Positions 27,291 to 35,438 are shown, counted from the stretch's first letter. The stretch is DNA of 64,000 nucleotides from Sphingomonadales bacterium UBA2369 (GCA_002344055.1 DDTH01000013.1:166886-230885); one strand, 5' to 3'. The notes: generated by a model from the sequence alone, not told the origin. Program-made: numbers and translations.

Positions 27291-28878
27291 CCGATATCGC
27301 CAAGGGCGACCCTCTCCTTGGGAGTCGTTTGTTTGTGGCCAATGCTACTGCAGCCTCCAGAGAGCCGATCACCTGAATGTCATGTCCGCCACTTGCGCGC
27401 GGGGTGACCGTGACCTGCTCGACGAGGCTGCGGATGTCTGCCTTGATTTCGTCGGATGATTCGCCGCCGGCCGACAGGTGTTCGACCAGGGTGTGAACGC
27501 GGGCGCGGTAGCGCTCGACGATGTTGGGGAACAGGGCGATCACCGGGACAGCCTCTTCTTCGCCCAGCTCGGCGCGCGCCCGATCGCGTTCCTCGATCTT
27601 TCGGCCGAGGGCCTGGCGCAGATCCGCGAAGTCGCCGCCGCCGTCGGCGATCGCCGCAACAAGGCGATCGACTGCCGCCTGGGCGGAGCGTAGCTTCGAC
27701 GCCGCCGCACGGCGCGCCCTGGCGGTATCTCGGCCGCGGCGCTCCCGCTCCAGATGAAACTCCCGCACCAGCAGAGACAGCGCCTCGGGGGCGAGCAGCT
27801 CGGCATCGAGGCCGGCGACTACGCGGGCCTGCACCTCGGCGCGCTGGATTCGCGCGATATGACTGCAGCTGCCGGCTTCGCGAGCGCGCGAGCAGCCGAG
27901 GCGCGTATCCGAGATCGAGGTCATATTGCCGCCGCAGACGCCGCAGCGGACGAGGCCAGACAGGAGATGACGCGGCCGGCGGCGGTGTGTTAACGGCTGC
28001 GCGGAACCGCGACTGCGCAGATCCTGCACAGCCTGCCACAGCTCGTCCGTGACGATCTGCAATTCGGGAAGATCGATCGCCTCACGGTCAGCTGCCGCGT
28101 TCGGCCGGGAGACGCGGTTGCGGCTCTCCGGGTCGATCTTCATCGTTACGCGGTTGTAGACGAAGCGGCCCACATAGATCGGATTGTGAAGGATGCCGCT
28201 CTGGCGGGCGCGGTTGCCGACGATCGCGCTCGCCCGCCATTCGCCGCCGCGAGCAGAGCGGATGCCATCAGCATTGAGTCCGGCCGCGATCGCCCGCGGA
28301 CTGCGGCCGGCGACATATTCGGTCATGATCCGGCGAACGACGTCGGCCTGACCGGGATCGATGCGGCGGCGCCCGGCCTCGATCTGACCATCGACGCCGA
28401 GTTCGCGAACGACCTGATAGCCGTAGCACAGGCCGCCGGGAATGCGGCCGCGGGCGAGCGCGCCGCGTTGGCCGCGCCGAATCTTGTCGGCCAGATCCTT
28501 CAGGAACAGCGCGCCCATCGTGCCTTTAAGGCCGATGTGAAGCTCGTTGACGGCACCTTCGGTCAGGGTTTCGATGCGCACGCCGGCGAAGGTCAGCCGC
28601 TTGTAATAAGTCGCAACGTCAGCCTGGTCGCGGGCGATGCGATCGAGCGCTTCGGCCAGGACGATTTCAAAGGAACCAGCCGCCGCGGCCGAAAGCATTG
28701 CCGTCATGCCGGGCCGCCGGTTGGATGCGCCGGTAATGGCGAGGTCGGTGTAGATATCGACGACTTGCCAGCCTTCCTGTTCGGCACGGCGGCGGCATTC
28801 CCTGACCTGATCCTCGGCCGAGGTTTCGGACTGACGGTCGGTTGAGAAGCGGGCGTAGATTGCGCAGCGGGCAGACAT
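27247..28878 (-). CDS. Large serine recombinase (phage integrase)
   Basis: 543 residues. N-terminal resolvase catalytic domain with the nucleophile Ser in YARFSTDRQ (about residue 13) and the DRIARDQ active-site Arg segment (about 80); recombinase domain (about 160-280, GGLCYGYQVV); a zinc ribbon (RCGVCGG ... GCSRAREAGSC, about 315-345); a coiled-coil C-terminal part. It should catalyse integration between attP and attB. ATG 28878 gives the true MSARCAIYAR start; the longer frame upstream is not coding. P2 itself uses a tyrosine integrase, so this is a module swap. The C-terminus is encoded by the tRNA. Confidence 0.93.
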   Translation of the reverse strand: MSARCAIYARFSTDRQSETSAEDQVRECRRRAEQEGWQVVDIYTDLAITGASNRRPGMTAMLSAAAAGSFEIVLAEALDRIARDQADVATYYKRLTFAGVRIETLTEGAVNELHIGLKGTMGALFLKDLADKIRRGQRGALARGRIPGGLCYGYQVVRELGVDGQIEAGRRRIDPGQADVVRRIMTEYVAGRSPRAIAAGLNADGIRSARGGEWRASAIVGNRARQSGILHNPIYVGRFVYNRVTMKIDPESRNRVSRPNAAADREAIDLPELQIVTDELWQAVQDLRSRGSAQPLTHRRRPRHLLSGLVRCGVCGGNMTSISDTRLGCSRAREAGSCSHIARIQRAEVQARVVAGLDAELLAPEALSLLVREFHLERERRGRDTARARRAAASKLRSAQAAVDRLVAAIADGGGDFADLRQALGRKIEERDRARAELGEEEAVPVIALFPNIVERYRARVHTLVEHLSAGGESSDEIKADIRSLVEQVTVTPRASGGHDIQVIGSLEAAVALATNKRLPRRGSPLAISVVAEEGLEPPTRGL

Positions 28879-28982
28879 GTGTTGCGACTCCGGTCGTTCG
28901 TTGCGCACGCACCATCCTCTGCCGCCATTTCGCGGGCAATGGTGCGGACCAGATTGGCGAGGCGGGGATCGAGCGCGATCAC
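28704..28982 (-). CDS. Possible small ORF overlapping the recombinase start
   Basis: A GTG at 28982 overlaps the preceding stop (GTGA), as in the neighbouring gene junctions, and opens a 92-codon frame whose first ~20 residues (VIALDPRLANLVRTIAREMA) look protein-like. The rest overlaps the recombinase coding sequence in another frame and looks like a shadow. It may be a real short gene whose 3' end overlaps the recombinase, or a relic. Low certainty. Confidence 0.3.
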   Translation of the reverse strand: MIALDPRLANLVRTIAREMAAEDGACATNDRSRNTCLPAAQSTPASQPTVSPKPRPRIRSGNAAAVPNRKAGKSSISTPTSPLPAHPTGGPA

Positions 28983-29374
28983 GCTCGCATCTCCTGATAG
29001 TCCAGCCAGGCGGCGTAGAGATGCTGCAGGTCGCCGCGGCCCCATCCAGGGACCAGCCAAATCGTCCCGAGATCGGCATCTTCCTCGACTGCAATTGCGC
29101 GCAAGCCCGCAACAGCGGCGTCACGTGCCGATAGCATTGCCGCCTGGCGGTCCGCCTCCGATTGGTCGTGCGCGCGAAGGGCTGCCGCGCGCCGATGGGC
29201 GAGATCCTGAATGTGGCGGTCCAGACGCGCCTTGGCGACCGGATCTAGGCCGCTCGTCTTACCTAGTTTGGCACGCAGGGCCGCTGCCCGGCCGAGGGCA
29301 GTTTCCCGTTCGGCCGGGAAAGTCGTGCTGGCCGCCAGCGCCTCGAGCTGGGCGATCTTCCGTTCCAGCTTCAT
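28979..29374 (-). CDS. Hypothetical early phage protein, coiled coil
   Basis: 131 residues, mostly charged helix (MKLERKIAQLEALAAS; ARLDRHIQDLAHRRAAALRA) then a short C-terminal part WLVPGWGRGDLQHLYAAWL. No family recognised. Overlaps the upstream membrane-protein gene by 4 bases (ATGA), in the early operon just before the recombinase. Confidence 0.7.
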   Translation of the reverse strand: MKLERKIAQLEALAASTTFPAERETALGRAAALRAKLGKTSGLDPVAKARLDRHIQDLAHRRAAALRAHDQSEADRQAAMLSARDAAVAGLRAIAVEEDADLGTIWLVPGWGRGDLQHLYAAWLDYQEMRA

Positions 29375-29556
29375 CGCAAGATCAGATCCGCGACATATTC
29401 GAGCGCCGCGAGGACAAGCGCGATCACGACTGCGGCGATCACCAAAGTGATGAGCACCGGCACGGGGATGCCTATGAAGTAGGCTACAACGCCCATTCCG
29501 ATCGCGGCGCCGAGAGACACCGCCGCGCGAATCTTCAGGCGGGGCGTGCTGCTCAT
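29371..29556 (-). CDS. Small membrane protein, early operon
   Basis: 61 residues with two hydrophobic segments (AAVSLGAAIGMGVVAYFIG and VPVLITLVIAAVVIALVLA). No family recognised. Overlaps both neighbours by 4 bases. One of three tiny membrane proteins coded in this early operon. Confidence 0.65.
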   Translation of the reverse strand: MSSTPRLKIRAAVSLGAAIGMGVVAYFIGIPVPVLITLVIAAVVIALVLAALEYVADLILR

Positions 29557-31250
29557 CGGTAAATTTCCGCCAAGGCGACGACGCCCTTATCCGGGTACGT
29601 GACCAAGCCGATGGTGCGCATCGCGCCCAGGTCCTTTTCGAACGTAGAGGAATCAGCCGACACGCCTGCAGCCTCGGCCAAATCGGCGCGGGAAAGCTCC
29701 ACGCGATCGAACAGTATTCGCAGGAGACGGTCGCGCCGCGGCGGGAGCTGAGCGCAAATGGCCTCGCGCAGCTCGCCGAACGACCGCTTCTTGGGCACCG
29801 GACCGGCGATCGCTTCCCCCGCCGGCGTTGGCGAGATCGTGCCGACGATCGGATAGGTGACCAAGCCAGCGGTGCGAAGCGCGCCGCAATCCTTTTCAAA
29901 GGTGGACGAGCTGGGCGAAGTGCCGGCCAGCCAAGCGATAACCGGCCGGTGCGGTGCATCTGTTTTGAACAGCGCCCTCGCGAGCTGCAGTTTTTGCAAA
30001 AGTTTGATACGGCGGGGCGGAAGCCCGCCAACCGCAGCTGCGGCACCGGAAGGGGAGGCGGCCGGCGTCGTAACGGCCGCCTCCCCGCCACCGAGGGTCA
30101 CAGGGACGGAGGGGGAGCGGTCCTTCGCCTCGGCGGGTTTGGCTTTGCCCGTGGCACGCGGCGTGGCGAGTATCCGGGCGGTTTCGGCCGCTGTGGCGGC
30201 GAGAGTTGCGATCGCGTCGAAGTCACCGGCAGCACGCTCGCGATAGGCGCGCTCAACCATAAGTTCGGCTTTGGCATCGCCAAGCTCTGTTTCGAGCTGA
30301 CGGATGCGATCGTCGCGCTTCTTCAGGGCAGCGCCGGCGTCAGCGCCGCGTTCAAAGGCGGCGGCAGGATCGGCGGGAATGGTGTCGGCAACCGGCGGCG
30401 CGGGTGCGGTGAGGCCGGTAAGGATTGCGCGCAACGCTTCCGGCGCCGGCGGGGTGGGGAGCTTCGCCTGGCCTGGGCGGACGGGCGTGGTTTCGACGTC
30501 CGCGACGATCATTTGGATCGGCACCGGCGCGATCGCCGGGCCGAAGCCCCAGAAGGTGCGCGGCGCCAAGCCCTGCAGACCGCGCGCCTCGGCCGAGCTT
30601 GGCGAGAAGCCGAGCGTGTCGGCAGCCTTGCGGCGATCGAGCGACTGGCCGACGCGGCCGAGCAGCCAGTTGTTCACGTCGCCGCGAACATTGGCGTCGA
30701 TCTTGGCGAGGCGCTGCGTCGCGAGGATCGCGGTAAAGCCGCGTTTGCGCCCCTGGGCGGTCAGAGCGTGGACACCATGACTGGCGGCGGTAGAGCCTTC
30801 CTGGGGCGCGAAACGGTGCGCCTCGTCCAGTACGACAAGCAGCGGCCGCCAAAGATCGCGCGGCGCGGCTATGAGCGATTCCAAGAAATCGCCGACGAAG
30901 GCCGGCGCGCCTTCGGGGCCTAGATCGTTCAATTGAACGACCATGTTGAAATTATGCTCGAGCGCGGCGCGGGCGAGCGCGGCCGCATTCGCCACGCCGG
31001 CCGGAGCATCGGCGCCGTCGCCACCAGCGATCACGAAGTCCAGCTTTTCGCGGAGTGTGTAGAACTCATCCTCGACGTCCAGGACGATCTGCTGGATCCG
31101 GCCGTGAGTGGTTTCGATCAGCCGGCGCAGCAGGCCCGACTTGCCCGCGCCCGCGTTGGCAATCACGCAAGCGTGGCTGCCGATGAGCCGGTCCAGGTCC
31201 AGTTCGATCGGCACGCCGTCTGCGGTGCCGAAGGCGAGCGGGCCGCTCAT
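29553..31250 (-). CDS. HerA-like ATPase with duplicated winged-helix tail
   Basis: 565 residues. The N-terminal RecA-like domain has Walker A ANAGAGKSGLLRR (about residue 30) and Walker B LLVVLDEAHRFAP (about 137-150), with ATQRLAKID (sensor-like) after it; this is the HerA/FtsK-type ATPase pattern. A low-complexity linker (about 330-410) follows, and then two tandem copies of a winged-helix-like unit (SSSTFEKDCGALRTAGLVTYP and SSTFEKDLGAMRTIGLVTYP). It could pump or remodel DNA, with the tail binding DNA. ATG 31250 overlaps the stop of the small upstream gene. Confidence 0.75.
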   Translation of the reverse strand: MSGPLAFGTADGVPIELDLDRLIGSHACVIANAGAGKSGLLRRLIETTHGRIQQIVLDVEDEFYTLREKLDFVIAGGDGADAPAGVANAAALARAALEHNFNMVVQLNDLGPEGAPAFVGDFLESLIAAPRDLWRPLLVVLDEAHRFAPQEGSTAASHGVHALTAQGRKRGFTAILATQRLAKIDANVRGDVNNWLLGRVGQSLDRRKAADTLGFSPSSAEARGLQGLAPRTFWGFGPAIAPVPIQMIVADVETTPVRPGQAKLPTPPAPEALRAILTGLTAPAPPVADTIPADPAAAFERGADAGAALKKRDDRIRQLETELGDAKAELMVERAYRERAAGDFDAIATLAATAAETARILATPRATGKAKPAEAKDRSPSVPVTLGGGEAAVTTPAASPSGAAAAVGGLPPRRIKLLQKLQLARALFKTDAPHRPVIAWLAGTSPSSSTFEKDCGALRTAGLVTYPIVGTISPTPAGEAIAGPVPKKRSFGELREAICAQLPPRRDRLLRILFDRVELSRADLAEAAGVSADSSTFEKDLGAMRTIGLVTYPDKGVVALAEIYR

Positions 31251-31393
31251 TCGCCGGCGTCCGCTTTGGTGGCGCGCGCGCGCTTTTGATGGCGGCGCCA
31301 CTCAACGTGGCGGCCTGCAAAGTAGCAGGCCGCCATCATCGAGAGCGCCACGGGCAGGGCGAGAAGGGCCGCTGTCGCGACTTGATCGTTCAC
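31247..31393 (-). CDS. Small membrane protein (48 aa) between ParB-like and HerA-like genes
   Basis: GTG at 31393 overlaps the ParB-like stop (GTGA) and its TGA overlaps the HerA-like ATG (ATGA). The 48 residues have one membrane helix (VATAALLALPVALSMMAACY) and a strongly basic tail (WRRHQKRARATK). The double coupling strongly supports translation. Function unknown. Confidence 0.65.
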   Translation of the reverse strand: MNDQVATAALLALPVALSMMAACYFAGRHVEWRRHQKRARATKADAGE

Positions 31394-32880
31394 GCGCCTT
31401 CGCCTTCCGGATCGGCCTCGGCATCTGTCTTGGCGTCCGCCTCGGCGTCGAGGGCCGCTTGTTCCTCGGCGGCCTCGGCAAGTTCACGGTCGTAGCGGGC
31501 CTCTGCCTCGGCGAGCGCCGCATCGACGTCGGCCTTGTCCACCTGCACCATCAGCGCGACGAGGATCGTTCCGTCGTCCCGTTCGACAAACGGCGAGACG
31601 TGGTAGAGGTCGGACGGCCAGAATGCGCGGCCCTCCCAAGCGCTGCCGGTTAACGGTGGTGCTGCGATGCGCATCGCGCGCCAGCGGATCTGCGCGGCGC
31701 GATAATCGGCCTCGTGACGGGCCGCCCAATCTATCGCTGGGGCTGTCGGCGGCACCGGCTTCGGCTCGATCTTCACCCACGCCGGGTCGTATTCGACCGG
31801 ACTTAGTATGACGGTGTCGTCCTCGCCGTCGGCGAGCTGGTACGCTACGAGTGCCGCGCCGCGCTTTTCCTCGGGCATTGACGTCTTGGCGCTGAATTGC
31901 CGGACGTATCCTTCTGGCGCCTTCGGCTCGGCGTAGCTCGGCCCTGACCAGGGCTTCACCAGCCCGTCGAGAAAGCCTTCCTCCTGCGCGAGACGGTGCG
32001 CTTGTTCAGCCGCCTTGGTGGCGACGAGCCGGTCCACGATCGACGGATCGAGCAGGACGAGGCCGTCTTCCGCCCCGAAGAACAGATCCGGTTCGACACG
32101 GCCGCCAGCCTCCTCGTACGCCTCGACGCCGATGTAGCGGACCGCGCGATGATCGGTGGTGTAGATCCGTCCGGCCAGCTTATCGCGGACCGTCTTCGCG
32201 TCATTGCCGCCCCGCTGCTTCTCTTGCTTCCACACCTGCAGCTGCATCGACCGGTCGCTGACACTCGCATATGCGCGCGCGACGTCGAGGGAGATCAGGT
32301 TCTCGCGGAGGGCGGTGAGGATCTCGGGCGCCAGGTCGGCGAGGCGAAGGCGCTGGCGAACATGGCGCTCGGTTACGCCGAACCGGCGGGCGCAATGGGC
32401 GATACGCTCATTCTCCGCGCCGCGGGCGTCGAGGTCGCCGCCGACCCATTGTTCGGCATAGCGGGCGACGATCGTGGCGTAGGCCTCCGCTTCGTCGGCC
32501 GGATTCATCATGATCCGGTCGATATTCTCGGCCAGGCTGGTCTCCGTGGCCTGATCGCGTTCCTCGACCTTGCACGCGATCGGCATGTTACGTGCGATCT
32601 TCCGCTGCATGACGAGCAGCTGCAGCGCGCGCCAGCGGCGGCCGCCGGCATCGACCTCATACAAGCCGGCCTGACCGCCCGGGGCCGCAGTCACGACCAG
32701 GTTGTGAATGAGGCCGCGGGCATGGATCGACGCGGCCAGGCTTTCGATATCTTCGTCGCCGCCTGTTTTGCGGACGTTGCCCGGCGACAGCAGAAGCTTG
32801 TTCAGCGGGATGTAGATGATGCCGGCCGGGACTTCGGCCGGTTCTGGCTGCTTGCGTGCAGCTGCGCTTTTGCTACCCAT
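31390..32880 (-). CDS. ParB-like partition/nuclease-domain protein
   Basis: 496 residues. The ParB N-terminal domain is clear: IPLNKLLLSPGNVRKT (about 27-42), LAASIHARGLIHNLVVTA, GRRWRALQLL, and ETSLAENIDRIMMNPADEAEAY (box II and clamp region), followed by an HTH (RRFGVTERHVRQRLRLADL, about 165-183). The C-terminal 200 residues are unlike chromosomal ParB and end in an acidic tail. It may bind phage DNA for partition, segregation or replication control. Second of the ParB-(TM)-HerA gene set. Confidence 0.82.
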   Translation of the reverse strand: MGSKSAAARKQPEPAEVPAGIIYIPLNKLLLSPGNVRKTGGDEDIESLAASIHARGLIHNLVVTAAPGGQAGLYEVDAGGRRWRALQLLVMQRKIARNMPIACKVEERDQATETSLAENIDRIMMNPADEAEAYATIVARYAEQWVGGDLDARGAENERIAHCARRFGVTERHVRQRLRLADLAPEILTALRENLISLDVARAYASVSDRSMQLQVWKQEKQRGGNDAKTVRDKLAGRIYTTDHRAVRYIGVEAYEEAGGRVEPDLFFGAEDGLVLLDPSIVDRLVATKAAEQAHRLAQEEGFLDGLVKPWSGPSYAEPKAPEGYVRQFSAKTSMPEEKRGAALVAYQLADGEDDTVILSPVEYDPAWVKIEPKPVPPTAPAIDWAARHEADYRAAQIRWRAMRIAAPPLTGSAWEGRAFWPSDLYHVSPFVERDDGTILVALMVQVDKADVDAALAEAEARYDRELAEAAEEQAALDAEADAKTDAEADPEGEGA

Positions 32881-33298
32881 CTTTCAGGTCTCCGATGCTG
32901 GTGGAATCAGCCTCGGTGGCACCGCGGTTCGGTGCGGCCGAGGTCGCCCTTTCAAGGGGCTGGCCAGGCCCGCCGGGGTCACGTTCCGGCGAACTGGATT
33001 GCGGGGGTACGGCGCCGGCTTCGGCCGGCGCCGGCTCTTGCAGTTGCACGCCCATGTAGCTGGCCGGGGCAGGGCGGATCCGGACGTATGCCCCTCCGCC
33101 CGAGAAATGCCCCTTAGCGAAGCCGAGAGCGCGAAGCAGATGGCTTGCTGCCATCCCGTCGATGCGATCGGCCAGATCCGGTCGAGCCGCCGCGAAACGC
33201 TTGCGCGCCCATGACAGCTCGAGTCGCTTCAGATCCTGCAGCTCTGGCGCGACAGCACGCGCGAGCGCGCCTTTGTCGGAGGCCGAGAGGTATCCCAT
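32873..33298 (-). CDS. Hypothetical early phage protein
   Basis: 141 residues, basic N-terminal half (LQDLKRLELSWARKRFAAARPD ... shown to residue 40) and a Pro/Ala/Ser-rich C-terminal half. No family recognised. Overlaps the ParB-like start by 8 bases and the GapR-like stop by 1 base. Same operon. Confidence 0.65.
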   Translation of the reverse strand: MGYLSASDKGALARAVAPELQDLKRLELSWARKRFAAARPDLADRIDGMAASHLLRALGFAKGHFSGGGAYVRIRPAPASYMGVQLQEPAPAEAGAVPPQSSSPERDPGGPGQPLERATSAAPNRGATEADSTSIGDLKDG

Positions 33299-33540
33299 CA
33301 GCCCAGCCCCAACGCCGCTTTGTAGGTTTCGAGCAGCGCCTCCGCTTCGTCGCGGGCGTTTTTCTCCATCCTTCGCAGGCGGACGATCGTGCGCATCGTC
33401 TTGGGGTCGTAGCCGCGGGCCTTGGCCTCGCCGTAGACGTCCTTCACGTCGTCGCCGAGGCCCTTCTTTTCTTCCTCGAGACGCTCGATGCGCTCGATCA
33501 GCAGCCGCAGTTCGTCTGCGGACACATTGCCTTCAGCCAT
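33298..33540 (-). CDS. GapR-like DUF2312 protein
   Basis: 80 residues from ATG 33540, closely matching DUF2312: LRLLIERIERLEEEKKGLGD and IKDV/VKDVYGEAKARGYD, then MRTIVRLRRMEKNARDEAEA. GapR is a nucleoid-associated protein of alphaproteobacteria that clamps overtwisted DNA and stimulates topoisomerases ahead of forks. A phage copy may help replicate or pack phage DNA or mimic host GapR. In operon with ParB-like and HerA-like genes. Confidence 0.85.
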   Translation of the reverse strand: MAEGNVSADELRLLIERIERLEEEKKGLGDDVKDVYGEAKARGYDPKTMRTIVRLRRMEKNARDEAEALLETYKAALGLG

Positions 33541-33748
33541 TGGCCGAATCCTTTCCATAAAGCCGGACGAAGTTCTGGATGGCGGGGTCGCCGCTCCGCA
33601 CCGACCCGTTGAGCCAGGCCTGCATGCGAGCAGGCCAGGCGCGGGCGAAGGCGGCGCCGGCGGCGGCCATCGCGCGACGCCTCTCGATCGAGACGGCCGT
33701 GCCGCGCCGCTGGCCGGCGCGCATCCTGTCTCGTGCCTGATCGGTCAT
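33533..33748 (-). CDS. Hypothetical small basic protein (early)
   Basis: 71 residues from ATG 33748, rich in Arg/Ala/Met (DRMRAGQRRGTAVSIERRRA), no family recognised. Overlaps the GapR-like ATG by 8 bases and the preceding gene by 4 bases. Confidence 0.6.
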   Translation of the reverse strand: MTDQARDRMRAGQRRGTAVSIERRRAMAAAGAAFARAWPARMQAWLNGSVRSGDPAIQNFVRLYGKDSANG

Positions 33749-33924
33749 GCCGCACCTGCCCGCACGAGGAAGGGGATCGCAAAGACGAGCGCCGCGAACA
33801 GGCAGACGATCAAACACCAGAATGTCGAGGCAGCCTCGATCGGCGTCTCTGCATCGACCAGATCGAAATGCACCTCGACTTGTTCGTGGCGCGCGGCCCG
33901 CGCGAGATCCGGATCGTGCATCAT
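33745..33924 (-). CDS. Small membrane protein, early operon
   Basis: 59 residues; charged N-terminus (HDPDLARAARHEQVEVHFDL) then one membrane helix (FWCLIVCLFAALVFAIPFLV). ATG 33924 overlaps the stop of the zinc-finger gene by 4 bases. Function unknown. Confidence 0.65.
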   Translation of the reverse strand: MMHDPDLARAARHEQVEVHFDLVDAETPIEAASTFWCLIVCLFAALVFAIPFLVRAGAA

Positions 33925-34445
33925 GCCGGCACCGCCTCTCCTGCCGCTCTGACGTCGGCAGAGGGGAGGTCGCGGCAGGCGGTGCAGAGCGTCGCCTCCT
34001 GGTTCGCCCAGGCGCAGCCGCCCTTGCAGGGGTCGTTCCAGCTGCAGCCGCAAGAACGGCAATGAAACGGCACCACGACGCCGCCGTCGTCGTTCAGGAA
34101 ATAGGCCACCCCAACCAAGGCAAAGAAAGTGTCCTGGTCGAAGGATATCTGGCGGCGGATCATATCGATCAGCGTCCAGTCGATCTCGAACGGGCGGGGC
34201 CGTGACGCAGTTTCCAGTGGAGTACCGGTCGCCGGCCGGTTGAGGCCACCCTCCAGCTTCTCCAGCTTCGTCTCGAACGACCCGCGATCGGCGGGGTGCG
34301 CTGGACGCGCCAACTCGGTCGCCAGCAGCAGGGCGAGATCCGCGCGGGACAGCCCGGCAGCTTCGCGCCGCTTGGCGAGGTAGACGCCGGGCAGCATGTT
34401 CGGGGGGGAGTCCGGAGGGGGCAATGTCTCGGTTTCGGTGGTCAC
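33921..34445 (-). CDS. HTH and zinc-ribbon phage protein
   Basis: About 174 residues. An N-terminal XRE-like helix-turn-helix (LPGVYLAKRREAAGLSRADL, about residues 18-37) and a Cys-rich C-terminal module of pattern CxxCGCxxxxPCxGGCxW...CxxC (about 128-160), which I remember from many phage and ParB-adjacent proteins. GTG 34445 is chosen because AAAGGA lies 6 bases upstream; GTG 34463 is an alternative. Probably a DNA-binding early regulator. Confidence 0.65.
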   Translation of the reverse strand: MTTETETLPPPDSPPNMLPGVYLAKRREAAGLSRADLALLLATELARPAHPADRGSFETKLEKLEGGLNRPATGTPLETASRPRPFEIDWTLIDMIRRQISFDQDTFFALVGVAYFLNDDGGVVVPFHCRSCGCSWNDPCKGGCAWANQEATLCTACRDLPSADVRAAGEAVPA

Positions 34446-34554
34446 TGGCAGTCCTTTCTTCACGCAGCAGAAAGGCCATCCCGCACCCGGTGGATCGGGG
34501 CAGAAGGGCGGGTGATCGGGGAAGGGTGGTCAGGGCCGATGCCGGCCCGGATGG

Positions 34555-34923
34555 TCAGGCGCCGCCGGTCGCGACCGCGCAGGCGAAGGCGTCGTCATCG
34601 TTGGCCGCCTTGACCGCCGGCACCTCCGGGCCGGCAATCGGCGCTCGGCCGGGCAGATCGTCGTTCGCCGCGATCGGCACGGCGCGAGGCGGCGCGATGC
34701 GCAGCGTCACCGAAGGATCGGGACAGGCGCTCGGCCGGACCGTGTGCAAGATGTCGAGCGCGGCGACGAAGGCATGGCCGCAGTCGAAATTCGTGCATTC
34801 CAGGCTAAGCCGCTTGGAGAGGCTGGTCTCCTCACGGCTGGTCCGCACGACCGCTTTCGAGCGGCAATGCGGGCAGTTCATTGTCAGGCGCGTCATCTGC
34901 AGACGCGCTCCTCTCTCCGTCAT
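34555..34923 (-). CDS. ogr: Ogr/Delta-type late gene activator
   Basis: 122 residues. The N-terminal 60 match the P2 Ogr zinc finger: CPHCRSKAVVRTSREET with a C-x2-C pair, then CTNFDCGHAFVA with a C-x4-C pair, and ILHTVRPSACP like the 'VRP' of Ogr. Ogr activates P2 late promoters by binding a dyad near -55 and touching RNA polymerase alpha. It is 50 residues longer than P2 Ogr (72), with an Ala/Pro-rich tail. ATG 34923 overlaps the upstream stop (TGATG). See the three palindromes at 44.87, 50.79 and 58.23 kb. Confidence 0.86.
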   Translation of the reverse strand: MTERGARLQMTRLTMNCPHCRSKAVVRTSREETSLSKRLSLECTNFDCGHAFVAALDILHTVRPSACPDPSVTLRIAPPRAVPIAANDDLPGRAPIAGPEVPAVKAANDDDAFACAVATGGA

Positions 34924-35438
34924 CAACCAGCCCCCCCGGGCTGTGGCGCCGCGGCCGTCACGACGGCGGTCACCATTTGCACCTCGCCCCTCCGCCCGGC
35001 GCGGAGAGTAGCAAGCGTGTTCGATTGGGCGGCGATCGATTCCTCGAGTTCCCGCTCTGCGATCAGAAAGTCGGCCTCGCCGGCGTCTTGCCTTGTGGCC
35101 AGAAAGACGGCGGCATGCGCTTCGCCCGATTCCCTCGCCGACTTTGCCGCCGCACGCGCGATGCGATCGAGGCAAAGCAAAACCTCGGCTGCGTCGATAT
35201 GAACGCGGGCGGCGTAGCAGGCTAGAAACGGGACGCCGGCGCCGCCGGCATCGATATAGGCTAGATCCAGCGCTTCGCCTTTGTCGAAGGTGACGCCTCC
35301 GGACACGTCCGGATCTGACCAGTTTCGCAAGGTGCTTTCCGGCGTGCCGGTAATCTGTGCGCAGCGCGGCCAGCCAAGCACGCCGGCGACCGTCGTCAAC
35401 GCCTTTTCGAACGACAGAGGATCGCGCACCTTGGTCAT
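34923..35438 (-). CDS. Hypothetical early phage regulator, HTH-like
   Basis: 171 residues. The N-terminal region GWPRCAQITGTPESTLRNWSDPD could be a helix-turn-helix of the phage CII/regulatory type; the rest is Ala/Glu-rich helix. No clear family. Overlaps its upstream neighbour by 4 bases and the Ogr start by 1 base. Possibly a CII-like regulator. Confidence 0.6.
   Translation of the reverse strand: MTKVRDPLSFEKALTTVAGVLGWPRCAQITGTPESTLRNWSDPDVSGGVTFDKGEALDLAYIDAGGAGVPFLACYAARVHIDAAEVLLCLDRIARAAAKSARESGEAHAAVFLATRQDAGEADFLIAERELEESIAAQSNTLATLRAGRRGEVQMVTAVVTAAAPQPGGAG

Noticed and set aside
28879..29124. In-frame extension upstream of the recombinase
   Set aside because: The serine recombinase N-terminus (MSARCAIYARFS) begins at 28878, and the extension overlaps the next gene in another frame.
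29553..32880. HerA-like plus ParB-like genes as a known anti-phage defence pair
   Set aside because: No SIR2, DUF4297 or other nuclease partner is adjacent, and the genes lie in the phage early operon; kept only as an open module.
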